A stretch of DNA of 62,762 nt from Nocardiopsis sp. NRRL B-16309. GTDB taxonomy: Bacteria; Actinomycetota; Actinomycetes; Streptosporangiales; Streptosporangiaceae. The notes below the pieces were generated by a model that ran no database searches, was not told the origin of the DNA, and saw only the letters and a program-made list of their open reading frames with translations. A program made the translations under genes and the position numbers. Every line of letters starts with the position of its first letter. Position 1 is the stretch's first letter. The stretch lies in assembly GCF_001279585.1 (NCBI RefSeq), contig NZ_LGEC01000005.1, forward strand, positions 1 through 62,762. The letters run 5' to 3'. Shown here piece by piece: positions 42,630-53,232 of the stretch.

Positions 42630-43586
42630 ATGCTCGCTGCACCGACACGCCCCGTGGCGCTCCGAAACCCCACGGCCCGCCCCCGGCACATCCGAGAGCT
42701 GCTGCACGCGGGCGAGCCGCTGTTCTCCTTCGAGTTCTTCCCGCCACGCTCCCAGCAGGCGCAGGAGCGCCTGTGGCGCGCGATCCGCGAGATCGAGGCG
42801 CTGGGCCCCTCGTTCGTCTCCGTCACCTACGGGGCGGGCGGCAGCACCCGCGGCATGACCGTCGAGACCACCGAGCGCATCGCGACCGACACCACACTGC
42901 TGCCGGTCGCGCACATGACCCTGGTCGACCACTCGGTCGCCGAACTGCGCCACCTCATCGGCCGCTTCGCCGACGCGGGCGTGTCCAACATGCTGGCCGT
43001 GCGCGGGGACCCGCCCGGCGACCCCGACGGCGAGTGGGTGCGCCACCCCCAGGGGCTCACCTACACCGAGGAACTGGTGCGGCTGCTCAAGGACAGCGGT
43101 GACTTCTGCGTGGGCGTTGCGGCCTTCCCGTACAAGCACCCGCGCTCGGCGGACGTGGAGACCGACACCGACCACTTCGTGCGCAAGTGCGACGCGGGCG
43201 CGGACTACGCCATCACCCAGATGTTCTTCGACCCGGAGGACTACCTGCGGCTGCGCGACCGCGTGGCGGCGCGCGGGTGCGAGATCCCGATCATCCCCGA
43301 GGTCTTCCCGGTGGTGCGCACGTCGTTCATCCCGCGCTCGGAGCAGCTGTCGGGCGCGAAGTTCCCGGCCGATCTGGCGGCCAAGTTCGAGAGCTTCGGC
43401 GACGACGCCGAGTCCGTGCGCGCCTTCGGCATCGAGTACGCCCAGCGCATGTGCCAGCGGCTGTTGGCGGAGGGCGCGCCGGGCATCCACTTCATCACCT
43501 CGAACCGTTCCACGGCCACCAGGCAGATCTATCAGGAGGTCTCCGGTCGTCGGGAGGGCCGTTCAGCGGGAGTCGCGCGGCCATGA
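42630..43586 (+). CDS. metF: Methylenetetrahydrofolate reductase MetF
   Basis: 318 aa FAD enzyme that reduces methylene-THF to methyl-THF for methionine synthesis. FSFEFFPPRSQQAQERLW opens the barrel, SVTYGAGGSTRGMT follows, and NMLAVRGDPPGDPDG and CDAGADYAITQMFFD are further landmarks. The last 92 bases overlap the convergent GNAT gene. metK, which uses methionine, is in the same window but 17 kb away. Confidence 0.94.
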   Translation: MLAAPTRPVALRNPTARPRHIRELLHAGEPLFSFEFFPPRSQQAQERLWRAIREIEALGPSFVSVTYGAGGSTRGMTVETTERIATDTTLLPVAHMTLVDHSVAELRHLIGRFADAGVSNMLAVRGDPPGDPDGEWVRHPQGLTYTEELVRLLKDSGDFCVGVAAFPYKHPRSADVETDTDHFVRKCDAGADYAITQMFFDPEDYLRLRDRVAARGCEIPIIPEVFPVVRTSFIPRSEQLSGAKFPADLAAKFESFGDDAESVRAFGIEYAQRMCQRLLAEGAPGIHFITSNRSTATRQIYQEVSGRREGRSAGVARP

Positions 43587-44112
43587 TCGCGAAGGGCTGA
43601 CCGGGGCTTCCGGGGAAGGTGAACTCCTCCAGCACCTCGGTGAACCCGCACGAGAGGTACAGGCGGCGGGCCACGGAGGGACCCGCCCGGGTGGACAGCA
43701 CCGCCGTGCGCTCGGGCCTGTCCCGGCACAGGGCGTGCAGCATGGCCCGGCCGATGCCGTGGCCCTGCGCGTCCGGCCGGACGTGGACCTCGGCGATCTC
43801 CAGGGGGTCGGCCAGGTAGCGGCGCACGTCGCGCGTCCGGCCGTGGGCGCGCAGCCCCTCCACGACCGTGTCGTGCCACCACTGGCCGGGGCGGCCGTGG
43901 AAGGCGTAGGCGAAACCGACGGCGTCCGGGCCGCTCAGGGCGGCGACCGAGCGGAACCCGGGGTAGGAGGCGTGGCCGTCCATGATGGCGGCCCGCCCGG
44001 GCAGCTGCTCCGGGGGCGGGCGCATGGCCGCCTCGTACACCTGTAGGAGGGCGGGGACGGCGTGCGCGAACGCCCGTGGGTCCAGTTCGCGCAGCTCGGT
44101 GTCGTCTACCAC
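43495..44112 (-). CDS. GNAT N-acetyltransferase
   Basis: 205 aa. The acetyl-CoA-binding motif A is EIAEVHVRPDAQGHGIGRAM (R/QGxGxG/A type) near residue 110, with the later strand ARRLYLSCGFTEVLEEF. Substrate unknown. A probable leaderless start: TAGGGT, 6 bases, GTG 44112. The C-terminal 30 residues, Arg/Pro-rich, run antisense over the end of metF and are probably not part of the fold. Confidence 0.82.
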   Translation of the reverse strand: MVDDTELRELDPRAFAHAVPALLQVYEAAMRPPPEQLPGRAAIMDGHASYPGFRSVAALSGPDAVGFAYAFHGRPGQWWHDTVVEGLRAHGRTRDVRRYLADPLEIAEVHVRPDAQGHGIGRAMLHALCRDRPERTAVLSTRAGPSVARRLYLSCGFTEVLEEFTFPGSPGQPFAIMAARLPLNGPPDDRRPPDRSAWWPWNGSR

Positions 44113-44118
44113 GGACCA

Positions 44119-44124
44119 ACCCTA
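44119..44124 (-). promoter_or_regulatory. Leaderless -10 box of the GNAT gene
   Basis: TAGGGT on the minus strand, 6 bases before GTG 44112. Confidence 0.45.
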
Positions 44125-44148
44125 TGCCCGCGCGGCCCTCGGAGATGC

Positions 44149-44177
44149 TTGACGACCCGCGCGGGCTGCGGTTAACT
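44149..44177 (+). promoter_or_regulatory. Orphan promoter-like sequence
   Basis: TTGACG, exactly 17 bases, TTAACT on the plus strand. No plus-strand gene follows before the convergent end of bldD, only a run of hairpins. Confidence 0.45.
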
Positions 44178-44183
44178 GGGCTC

Positions 44184-44370
44184 ATCGAACAGGAGTTCGA
44201 TCGCCGCCGGTTCGGCCGGCGGAGCGGCGGCGCGGCCGGCTTGGGGAGGGGAAGCCCCAACGCCCGGTCGCGCCGCTCTCGTCCGCGCCACCCGTGTGCC
44301 GGGTCCCGGGAGCGGAGGGGAGCCGACACGACGAGAACCGGCAGGCCTGGGCGGCTACCGGTTCTGGTCA
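44184..44370 (+). ncRNA. Candidate structured small RNA
   Basis: Downstream of the orphan promoter lie successive hairpins. The first is ATCGAAC-AGGA-GTTCGAT (44184-44201). The second is CCGCCGG / CCGGCGG (44204-44222). The third is a long bulged stem GAGCGGCG / CGCCGCTC (44222-44278), closed by TTGGGG / CCCCAA. A hairpin at 44334-44365 could end it. No known RNA family was recognised, and GC-rich sequence folds easily, so this is tentative. Confidence 0.3.
44334..44365. terminator. Hairpin after bldD
   Basis: AGAACCGG / CCGGTTCT stem with a 16-base loop, 22 bases past the bldD stop on the minus strand. Confidence 0.5.
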
Positions 44371-44387
44371 GTGCGGGAGTGTCCCGG

Positions 44388-44882
44388 TCAGAAGGCGTCG
44401 ACGGCCCGGCGCGCCTCGGGGTCGAGAACGCCCCAGTTGATGAGCTCCTCGGTCAGGTCCGAGGGCGACTTGTCGTAGATGACCGCGAGTGAGCGCAGGT
44501 CCTCCTGGCGGATGGAGAGCACCCGGCCGTTGTAGTCGCCGCGCTGGCTCTGGATGGTGGCCACGTAACGCGACAGCGGGCCCGCCTTCTCCTGCGGGAC
44601 CTGCTGCATGCGCTCGAGGTCGATGACGAGCTTGGGTGTGGGGCCCAGGGGCGTGGGCGCGGCGCCGCCGGGCAGCAGCTCCGACATCGGGACACCGTAG
44701 AAGTCGGCCAGTTCGGCGAGCTTCTGGACAGTGACCGCACGGTCGCCACGTTCGTAGGAGCCGACCACGACGGCCTTCCAGCGCCCGTGGGACTTCTCCT
44801 CCACCCCGTGCAGGGACAGGCCCTGCTGGGTGCGGATGGCACGCAGTCGCGCACCGAGGGACTTCGCGTATTCGGATGGCAT
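44388..44882 (-). CDS. bldD: Developmental master regulator BldD
   Basis: 164 aa. The N-terminal XRE helix-turn-helix (LRAIRTQQGLSLHGVEEKS, then VVVGSYERGDRAVTVQKLAE) and the C-terminal domain match Streptomyces BldD closely. The c-di-GMP motif RXD-X8-RXXD is intact as RGD in QRGDYNG followed, eight residues on, by RQED. BldD with tetrameric c-di-GMP dimerises and represses sporulation genes during vegetative growth. ATG 44882 matches the known N-terminus. A TTGACC-17-TAGCGT promoter upstream is overlapped by a BldD-box-like sequence, implying autoregulation. Confidence 0.96.
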   Translation of the reverse strand: MPSEYAKSLGARLRAIRTQQGLSLHGVEEKSHGRWKAVVVGSYERGDRAVTVQKLAELADFYGVPMSELLPGGAAPTPLGPTPKLVIDLERMQQVPQEKAGPLSRYVATIQSQRGDYNGRVLSIRQEDLRSLAVIYDKSPSDLTEELINWGVLDPEARRAVDAF

Positions 44883-45002
44883 GTTCTTGTCGCTCCCGGC
44901 CGTGACGGTGGCTGGATCGGAGGGGGATGTGGACCGTTCGTTCGCCCGCCCGGCTGAGCGGACCGGCAGTTCGGTGACGGGGCGCAACCCCACCCGGTAT
45001 TG

Positions 45003-45017
45003 ATTACAGACAGTGAC
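45003..45017 (-). promoter_or_regulatory. BldD box on the bldD promoter
   Basis: GTCACTGTCTGTAAT on the minus strand matches the BldD consensus nTnACnCWGnGTnAn in both half-sites, differing at two central positions. It overlaps the -10 box edge and the expected transcription start. Confidence 0.6.
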
Positions 45018-45044
45018 GCTAGGACGGTCTGGCTCCCAGGTCAA
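45016..45044 (-). promoter_or_regulatory. bldD sigma-70-type promoter
   Basis: TTGACC, 17-base spacer, TAGCGT. The expected start is near 45009, leaving an untranslated leader of about 125 bases. Confidence 0.7.
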
Positions 45045-45251
45045 GCCGTTGGGGTGAAACGCGACTAATCAGTGGCCAAACCGTGTGTAGGTGAGACTCC
45101 TCTCATGTCCGGATCGATCAGGACGAGCGGGGGCACATCGGATGGGCGAAAAGCCCGTCCCTACAGGGAATTTCAGCTTTTGCACCAGGTAAGGACGTAT
45201 CCGTCTTGTCATGATTTGGCTACTCTCGGGCACGAAACCGCCCACATGGGG

Positions 45252-45267
45252 TGTGACGAGAGTCACA
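45252..45267. promoter_or_regulatory. CRP/FNR-type binding site
   Basis: TGTGA-CGAGAG-TCACA is an exact match to the CRP palindrome, and one further G/C pair extends it on each side. It lies in the gap between bldD and pyrR, about 70 bases upstream of a TAGCGT-based predicted pyrR start. Confidence 0.75.
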
Positions 45268-45338
45268 CTCCCCGCGGTGGTCGCCGCCCCTCACTCGGGC
45301 TCCGTGATCGTCGCTGGTAGCGTGGGTCGTATCGACAT

Positions 45339-45373
45339 CCTTTAACGACCTGTTCTGTGAGGCAGGGAAGGGG
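45339..45373 (+). promoter_or_regulatory. PyrR-binding RNA loop
   Basis: The element pairs CCTT with AAGG, has the CTTTAA internal-loop sequence, then CCTG / CAGG closing a loop with the CTGTGAGG motif, as in Bacillus and mycobacterial pyr leaders. Its 3' arm contains GGAAGGGG, which is also the pyrR ribosome binding site. PyrR binding would therefore hide it. Confidence 0.85.
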
Positions 45374-45381
45374 TCATCACT

Positions 45382-46041
45382 TTGTGTGCGCAAAAACAAG
45401 CAGGAAGTGAGAGTCGGGGCGTGCCCCCAGCCTCACCGGAGGTGCCCGAGGGCACCCGGGCCGTGCTCGACGGCCCCGAGATCAATCGGGCCCTGACCCG
45501 CATCGCCCACGAGGTGCTCGAACGCACCAAAGGCGGGGAGGGCGTGACCCTCCTGGGCATCCCCTCCCGCGGGGTCCCGCTCGCCCAGCGCCTGGCGCGG
45601 CGCATCGAACGCGTCGAGGACCTCGCCGTCCCGGTCGGATCCCTCGACATCACCATGTACCGCGACGACCTGCGCATGGCACCCGCGCGCGCCCTCGGCA
45701 GGACCGAGATCCCCGTCGGCGGACTCGACGACCGCGTCGTCGTCCTGGTCGACGACGTCCTCTTCTCCGGCCGCACCGTGCGCGCCGCCCTGGACGCCCT
45801 GGGCGACCTCGGGCGCCCCCGCGCCGTACAGCTCGCCGTCCTGGTCGACCGCGGCCACCGCGAACTGCCCATCCGCGCCGACTACGTGGGCAAGAACCTG
45901 CCCACCTCGCTGCGCGAGAACGTCACCGTGCGTCTGGAGGAGACCGACGGGCACGACGCCGTCCTCCTCGGCCCCGCCCACCGGGGCCCCCGGGCCGGTT
46001 CCCCGCCCGCGCGCGCCGCCGCCACCGAGGGGAACGACTGA
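45382..46041 (+). CDS. pyrR: Pyrimidine operon regulator PyrR
   Basis: 219 aa. UMP-responsive RNA-binding attenuation or translation repressor with a uracil phosphoribosyltransferase fold. The PRPP loop is VVVLVDDVLFSGRTVRAALD and the RNA-face Arg-rich helix is MYRDDLRM-like near residue 95. TTG 45382 is taken as the start because the PyrR loop ends in GGAAGGGG 8 bases before it; GTG 45421 would waste that signal. The N-terminal 35 residues and the C-terminal Pro/Ala/Arg tail are extra to the 180-residue family core. The stop overlaps pyrB (TGATG). Confidence 0.92.
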   Translation: MCAQKQAGSESRGVPPASPEVPEGTRAVLDGPEINRALTRIAHEVLERTKGGEGVTLLGIPSRGVPLAQRLARRIERVEDLAVPVGSLDITMYRDDLRMAPARALGRTEIPVGGLDDRVVVLVDDVLFSGRTVRAALDALGDLGRPRAVQLAVLVDRGHRELPIRADYVGKNLPTSLRENVTVRLEETDGHDAVLLGPAHRGPRAGSPPARAAATEGND

Positions 46042-46949
46042 TGCGCCACCTGCTGTCCACCGGCGACCTGTCCCGCGACGAGGCCACCCTCATCCTCGAC
46101 ACCGCCGAGGAGCTCGCCCGGGTCGGCGACCGCTCCGTCAAGAAGCTGCCGACCCTGCGCGGCCGCACCGTGGTCAACCTCTTCTACGAGGACTCCACCC
46201 GCACCCGCACGTCCTTCGAACTGGCCGCCAAGCGCCTGTCCGCCGACGTCATCAACTTCTCCGCCAAGGGCTCCAGCGTCTCCAAGGGCGAGAGCCTCAA
46301 GGACACCGCGCTCACCCTGCAGGCGATGGGCGCCGACGGCGTCGTCATCCGCCACAGCGCGTCCGGTGCCGCGCACCGGCTCGCCAACTGGGTCGACGGC
46401 GCCGTGCTCAACGCGGGCGACGGCACCCACGAACACCCCACCCAGGCCCTCCTGGACGCCTTCACCATGCGCTCCCGGCTCGGCCGCCTGGAGGGCCTGC
46501 GCGTGGCGATCGTCGGCGACATCCTGCACAGCCGCGTCGCCCGCTCCAACGTGCTCCTGCTCACCACCCTGGGCGCGCACGTGACCCTGGTCGCACCGCC
46601 CACCCTGCTGCCGGTCTCGGTCCACACCTGGTCGTGCGAGGTCTCCTACGACCTCGACGACGTCCTGCCCAAGTCCGACGTGGTCATGCTGCTGCGCGTC
46701 CAGGCCGAACGCATGCAGGAGTCCTTCTTCCCGTCCGAGCGCGAGTACAGCCGGCGCTTCGGACTCGACGGCGAGCGCCTGGGCCGCATGCCGCAGGACG
46801 CCATCGTCATGCACCCCGGGCCGATGGTGCGCGGGATGGAGATCTCCGCCGAGGTCGCCGACTCCCCGCGCTGCACCGTCACGGAACAGGTCGCCAACGG
46901 CGTCAGCCTGCGCATGGCCGTGCTCTACCTGCTGCTCGGCGGGTCCTGA
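46041..46949 (+). CDS. pyrB: Aspartate carbamoyltransferase PyrB
   Basis: 302 aa catalytic chain; condenses carbamoyl phosphate and aspartate. The carbamoyl-phosphate motif FYEDSTRTRTSFELA is near residue 50 and HEHPTQALLD near residue 130. No pyrI regulatory chain is present. Translation is coupled to pyrR. A 267-base gap with no gene follows before pyrC, and I see no terminator in it. Confidence 0.96.
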   Translation: MRHLLSTGDLSRDEATLILDTAEELARVGDRSVKKLPTLRGRTVVNLFYEDSTRTRTSFELAAKRLSADVINFSAKGSSVSKGESLKDTALTLQAMGADGVVIRHSASGAAHRLANWVDGAVLNAGDGTHEHPTQALLDAFTMRSRLGRLEGLRVAIVGDILHSRVARSNVLLLTTLGAHVTLVAPPTLLPVSVHTWSCEVSYDLDDVLPKSDVVMLLRVQAERMQESFFPSEREYSRRFGLDGERLGRMPQDAIVMHPGPMVRGMEISAEVADSPRCTVTEQVANGVSLRMAVLYLLLGGS

Positions 46950-47216
46950 ACCCTGCCCTCCGGCTCGCCCCGCCCGCCCGGCCGGGCGCCCGCGTGGCCG
47001 GAACCGGGCCCGAGAAGGCACACCGGGCCCTCCGCGGTACCGGCTCGTGACCGCGCCGGTCCGCCCGCGGACCCTCCGGAACCGCAGCGGCACCCGACCC
47101 GGCCCCACGCGGCCGGGCGGGCCGCAGGACGGACCCCGTCCACGGGCGCGCCCGACCGGCACCCGGGACGGCCACAGAACCAGACTTCACACGAACAACA
47201 AGGAAGCCACACCGCG

Positions 47217-48518
47217 ATGCCCGACACCCACGCACCGCACCTCATCCGCGGCGCACGTCCGCTCGGCGGCGACCCCGTCGACCTCCTGCTCTCCGAGGGC
47301 AGGATCACCGAGGCCGGCCCCGGCCTGGCCGCCCCCGAGGGCGCCGAGGTCGTCGACGCCGCCGGCCTGATCGCCCTGCCCGGCCTGGTGGACCTGCACA
47401 CCCACCTGCGCGAGCCCGGCCGCGAGGACGCCGAGACCGTCGCCACCGGATCGCGCTCGGCCGCCATGGGCGGCTACACCGCCGTGCACGCCATGGCCAA
47501 CACCGACCCCGTCGCCGACACCGCCGGCGTCGTCGAGCAGGTCTGGCGCCTGGGCCGCGAGGCCGGGTACTGCGACGTGCGCCCTGTCGGCGCCGTCACC
47601 GTCGGCCTGGCCGGCGAGCGCCTCTCCGAGATCGGCGCCATGGCCGACTCCGCGGCCCGCGTCCGCGTCTTCTCCGACGACGGCATCTGCGTCTCCGACG
47701 CCCTGCTCATGCGCCGCGCGCTGGAGTACGTCAAGGCCTTCGACGGCGTCGTCGCCCAGCACGCCCAGGAGCCGCGCCTGACCGAGGGCGCCCAGATGAA
47801 CGAGGGACGCGTCTCCGACCGCCTCGGACTGCCGGGCTGGCCCGCGGTCGCCGAGGAGGCGATCATCGCCCGCGACTGCCTGCTCGCCCAGCACGTCGGC
47901 TCCCGCCTGCACGTGTGCCACGTCTCCACCAAGGGCTCGGTCGACATCATCCGCTGGGCCAAGGCGCGCGGCTGCGACGTCACCGCCGAGGTCACACCCC
48001 ACCACCTCCTCCTCACCGACGAGCTGGTGGAGAGCTACGATCCGGTCTACAAGGTCAACCCGCCGCTGCGCACCGCCGAGGACGTCCGTGCGCTGCGCGA
48101 GGGCCTGGCCGACGGCACGATCGACATCGTGGCCACCGACCACGCGCCGCACCCGGCGGAGGCCAAGGAGACCGAGTGGTCCACGGCCGCCATGGGCATG
48201 GTGGGTCTGGAGACCGCCCTGTCGGTGGTGCAGGAGGCCATGGTCGACACCGGCCTGCTGACCTGGGCCGAGGTCGCCGAGCGCATGTCCACCGTCCCGG
48301 CCCGCATCGGCCGGGTCGACGGACACGGGCGCGGCCTCGCCGTCGGCGAGCCCGCCAACGTCGTCCTGTACGACCCGGCCGCGCCCGTGGCGGTGGACGG
48401 GGCGGCCATGGCCACCAAGAGCGGCAACACGCCCTTCCGGGGCATGACCCTGCCGGGCCGCGTCCAGGCCACGTTCCTGCGCGGCGTCCCGACCGTCCTG
48501 GAAGGCGAGATCAAGTGA
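47217..48518 (+). CDS. pyrC: Dihydroorotase PyrC
   Basis: 433 aa zinc amidohydrolase of the class I type. DLHTHLREPGRED gives the metal-binding HxH near residue 60, and the late TDHAPHPAEAKE motif near residue 305 supplies the catalytic Asp. The middle carries the further His ligands. AAGGAAG precedes the ATG. The stop overlaps an in-frame GTG of carA (GTGA). Confidence 0.96.
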   Translation: MPDTHAPHLIRGARPLGGDPVDLLLSEGRITEAGPGLAAPEGAEVVDAAGLIALPGLVDLHTHLREPGREDAETVATGSRSAAMGGYTAVHAMANTDPVADTAGVVEQVWRLGREAGYCDVRPVGAVTVGLAGERLSEIGAMADSAARVRVFSDDGICVSDALLMRRALEYVKAFDGVVAQHAQEPRLTEGAQMNEGRVSDRLGLPGWPAVAEEAIIARDCLLAQHVGSRLHVCHVSTKGSVDIIRWAKARGCDVTAEVTPHHLLLTDELVESYDPVYKVNPPLRTAEDVRALREGLADGTIDIVATDHAPHPAEAKETEWSTAAMGMVGLETALSVVQEAMVDTGLLTWAEVAERMSTVPARIGRVDGHGRGLAVGEPANVVLYDPAAPVAVDGAAMATKSGNTPFRGMTLPGRVQATFLRGVPTVLEGEIK

Positions 48519-48568
48519 GCAGAGCAGAGAACGCGCAGGCACACCCTGGCGCAGTGGAGGGGGACAAC

Positions 48569-49714
48569 GTGTCCGAGGCAACGGGCGGACCGGCGATTCT
48601 GGTGCTCGAGGACGGCCGAGTCTTCCACGGCCGCTCCTTCGGCGCCGTCGGCGAGACCTTCGGCGAGGCCGTCTTCAACACCGGCATGACCGGCTACCAG
48701 GAGACCCTCACCGACCCCTCCTACCACCGGCAGATCGTCGTGATGACCGCGCCGCACATCGGCAACACCGGCGTCAACGACGACGACCCCGAGTCCGGCC
48801 GGATCTGGGTCGCCGGGTACGTCGTCCGCGAGCCCGCGCGCATCACCTCCAACTGGCGTGCCAAGCGCACCCTCGACGAGGAGCTGCGCCGCCAGGGCGT
48901 GGTCGGCATCGCCCTCAGCGGCACCCGCGCCCTGACCCGCCACCTGCGCGACCGGGGCGCCATGCGCGCCGCCGTCAGCTCCGTGGAGACCGACCCGAAG
49001 GCGCTGCTCGCCCGCGTCCTGGAGCAGCCGGCCATGGCCGGCGCCGACCTGGCCGCCGAGGTCACCACCGACGCCCCGTACGAGGTCCTGCCGCCCGAGG
49101 GCGTCCAGGCCCGCTTCCACGTGGCCGCCGTCGACCTGGGCATCAAGGCGATGACCCCGCAGCGCCTGGCCGAGCGCGGCTGCCGCGTCACCGTGCTGCC
49201 CTCCTCCGCCACCGCCGAGGACATCCTCGCCCTGGAGCCGGACGGCGTGTTCTTCAGCAACGGGCCCGGCGACCCGGCCACCGCCGACGGCCCCGTGGCC
49301 GCGATGCGCGGAGTGCTGGACGCGGGCACGCCGCTGTTCGGCATCTGCTTCGGCAACCAGATCCTGGGCCGCTCCCTGGGCCTGGGCACCTACAAGCTCC
49401 GCTTCGGGCACCGCGGCATCAACCAGCCCGTCCGCGACACCCGTACGACCAAGGTCGCCATCACCAGCCAGAACCACGGCTTCGCCGTCGACGCGCCGCT
49501 CGACACGCCCTTCGACACCCCCTACGGCCGGGCCGAGGTCAGCCACATCGGCCTCAACGACCAGGTCGTCGAGGGCCTGCGTCTGCTGGACCGGCCCGTG
49601 TTCAGCGTCCAGTTCCACCCGGAGGCCGCCGCCGGCCCCCACGACGCCGCCGCACTCTTCGACGAGTTCTGTGACCTGATGTCCGCCCAGCCCGCACCGG
49701 CTGCCAAGCAGTAA
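48569..49714 (+). CDS. carA: Carbamoyl-phosphate synthase small subunit CarA
   Basis: 381 aa. Glutaminase subunit that feeds ammonia to CarB. ILVLEDGRVFHGRSFGAVGE opens it, and the class I amidotransferase has nucleophile Cys260 in GICFGNQILG and the His/Glu pair in QFHPEAAAGP. GTG 48569 is used because GGAGGGGGACAAC stands just before it. GTG 48515, overlapping the pyrC stop as GTGA, would add 18 residues and is a real alternative. carB follows 10 bases later. Confidence 0.94.
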   Translation: MSEATGGPAILVLEDGRVFHGRSFGAVGETFGEAVFNTGMTGYQETLTDPSYHRQIVVMTAPHIGNTGVNDDDPESGRIWVAGYVVREPARITSNWRAKRTLDEELRRQGVVGIALSGTRALTRHLRDRGAMRAAVSSVETDPKALLARVLEQPAMAGADLAAEVTTDAPYEVLPPEGVQARFHVAAVDLGIKAMTPQRLAERGCRVTVLPSSATAEDILALEPDGVFFSNGPGDPATADGPVAAMRGVLDAGTPLFGICFGNQILGRSLGLGTYKLRFGHRGINQPVRDTRTTKVAITSQNHGFAVDAPLDTPFDTPYGRAEVSHIGLNDQVVEGLRLLDRPVFSVQFHPEAAAGPHDAAALFDEFCDLMSAQPAPAAKQ

Positions 49715-49724
49715 GAGGAAGAGC

Positions 49725-53030
<3,306 letters not shown>

Positions 53031-53034
53031 GAAG

Positions 53035-53069
53035 CCGGACGGCGCCCCGCGGGACGGGGCGCCGTCCGG
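53035..53069 (+). terminator. Intra-operon hairpin after carB
   Basis: Perfect 14-bp stem CCGGACGGCGCCCC / GGGGCGCCGTCCGG with a 7-base loop, between carB and pyrK. No T run follows. It may end part of the transcripts or protect the 3' end of pyrRBC-carAB mRNA. Confidence 0.65.
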
Positions 53070-53232
53070 CCCGGCCGAAGCGAAGCGGGGGTTCGGGGGA
53101 ACACAGCCTAGGCTGTACGTCCGGGCCGTATCCGCCGGGTACGGGCCACGGGCGGACTGTAGAGTGCGGGCGCCGCGGGCCGTGGGCCCCGGCGTCCGCA
53201 CCGCCGAGGTTGAGAGGGGTTTGCGCCACACC

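Noticed and set aside
45072..45320. An 82-codon plus-strand frame between bldD and pyrR
   Set aside because: No ribosome binding site and no recognisable family. It lies across the CRP site and runs into the pyrR promoter region.
46950..47216. A small gene between pyrB and pyrC
   Set aside because: Open frames here are Pro/Arg-rich, out of frame with pyrC and lack ribosome binding sites. I see only GC-rich spacer.
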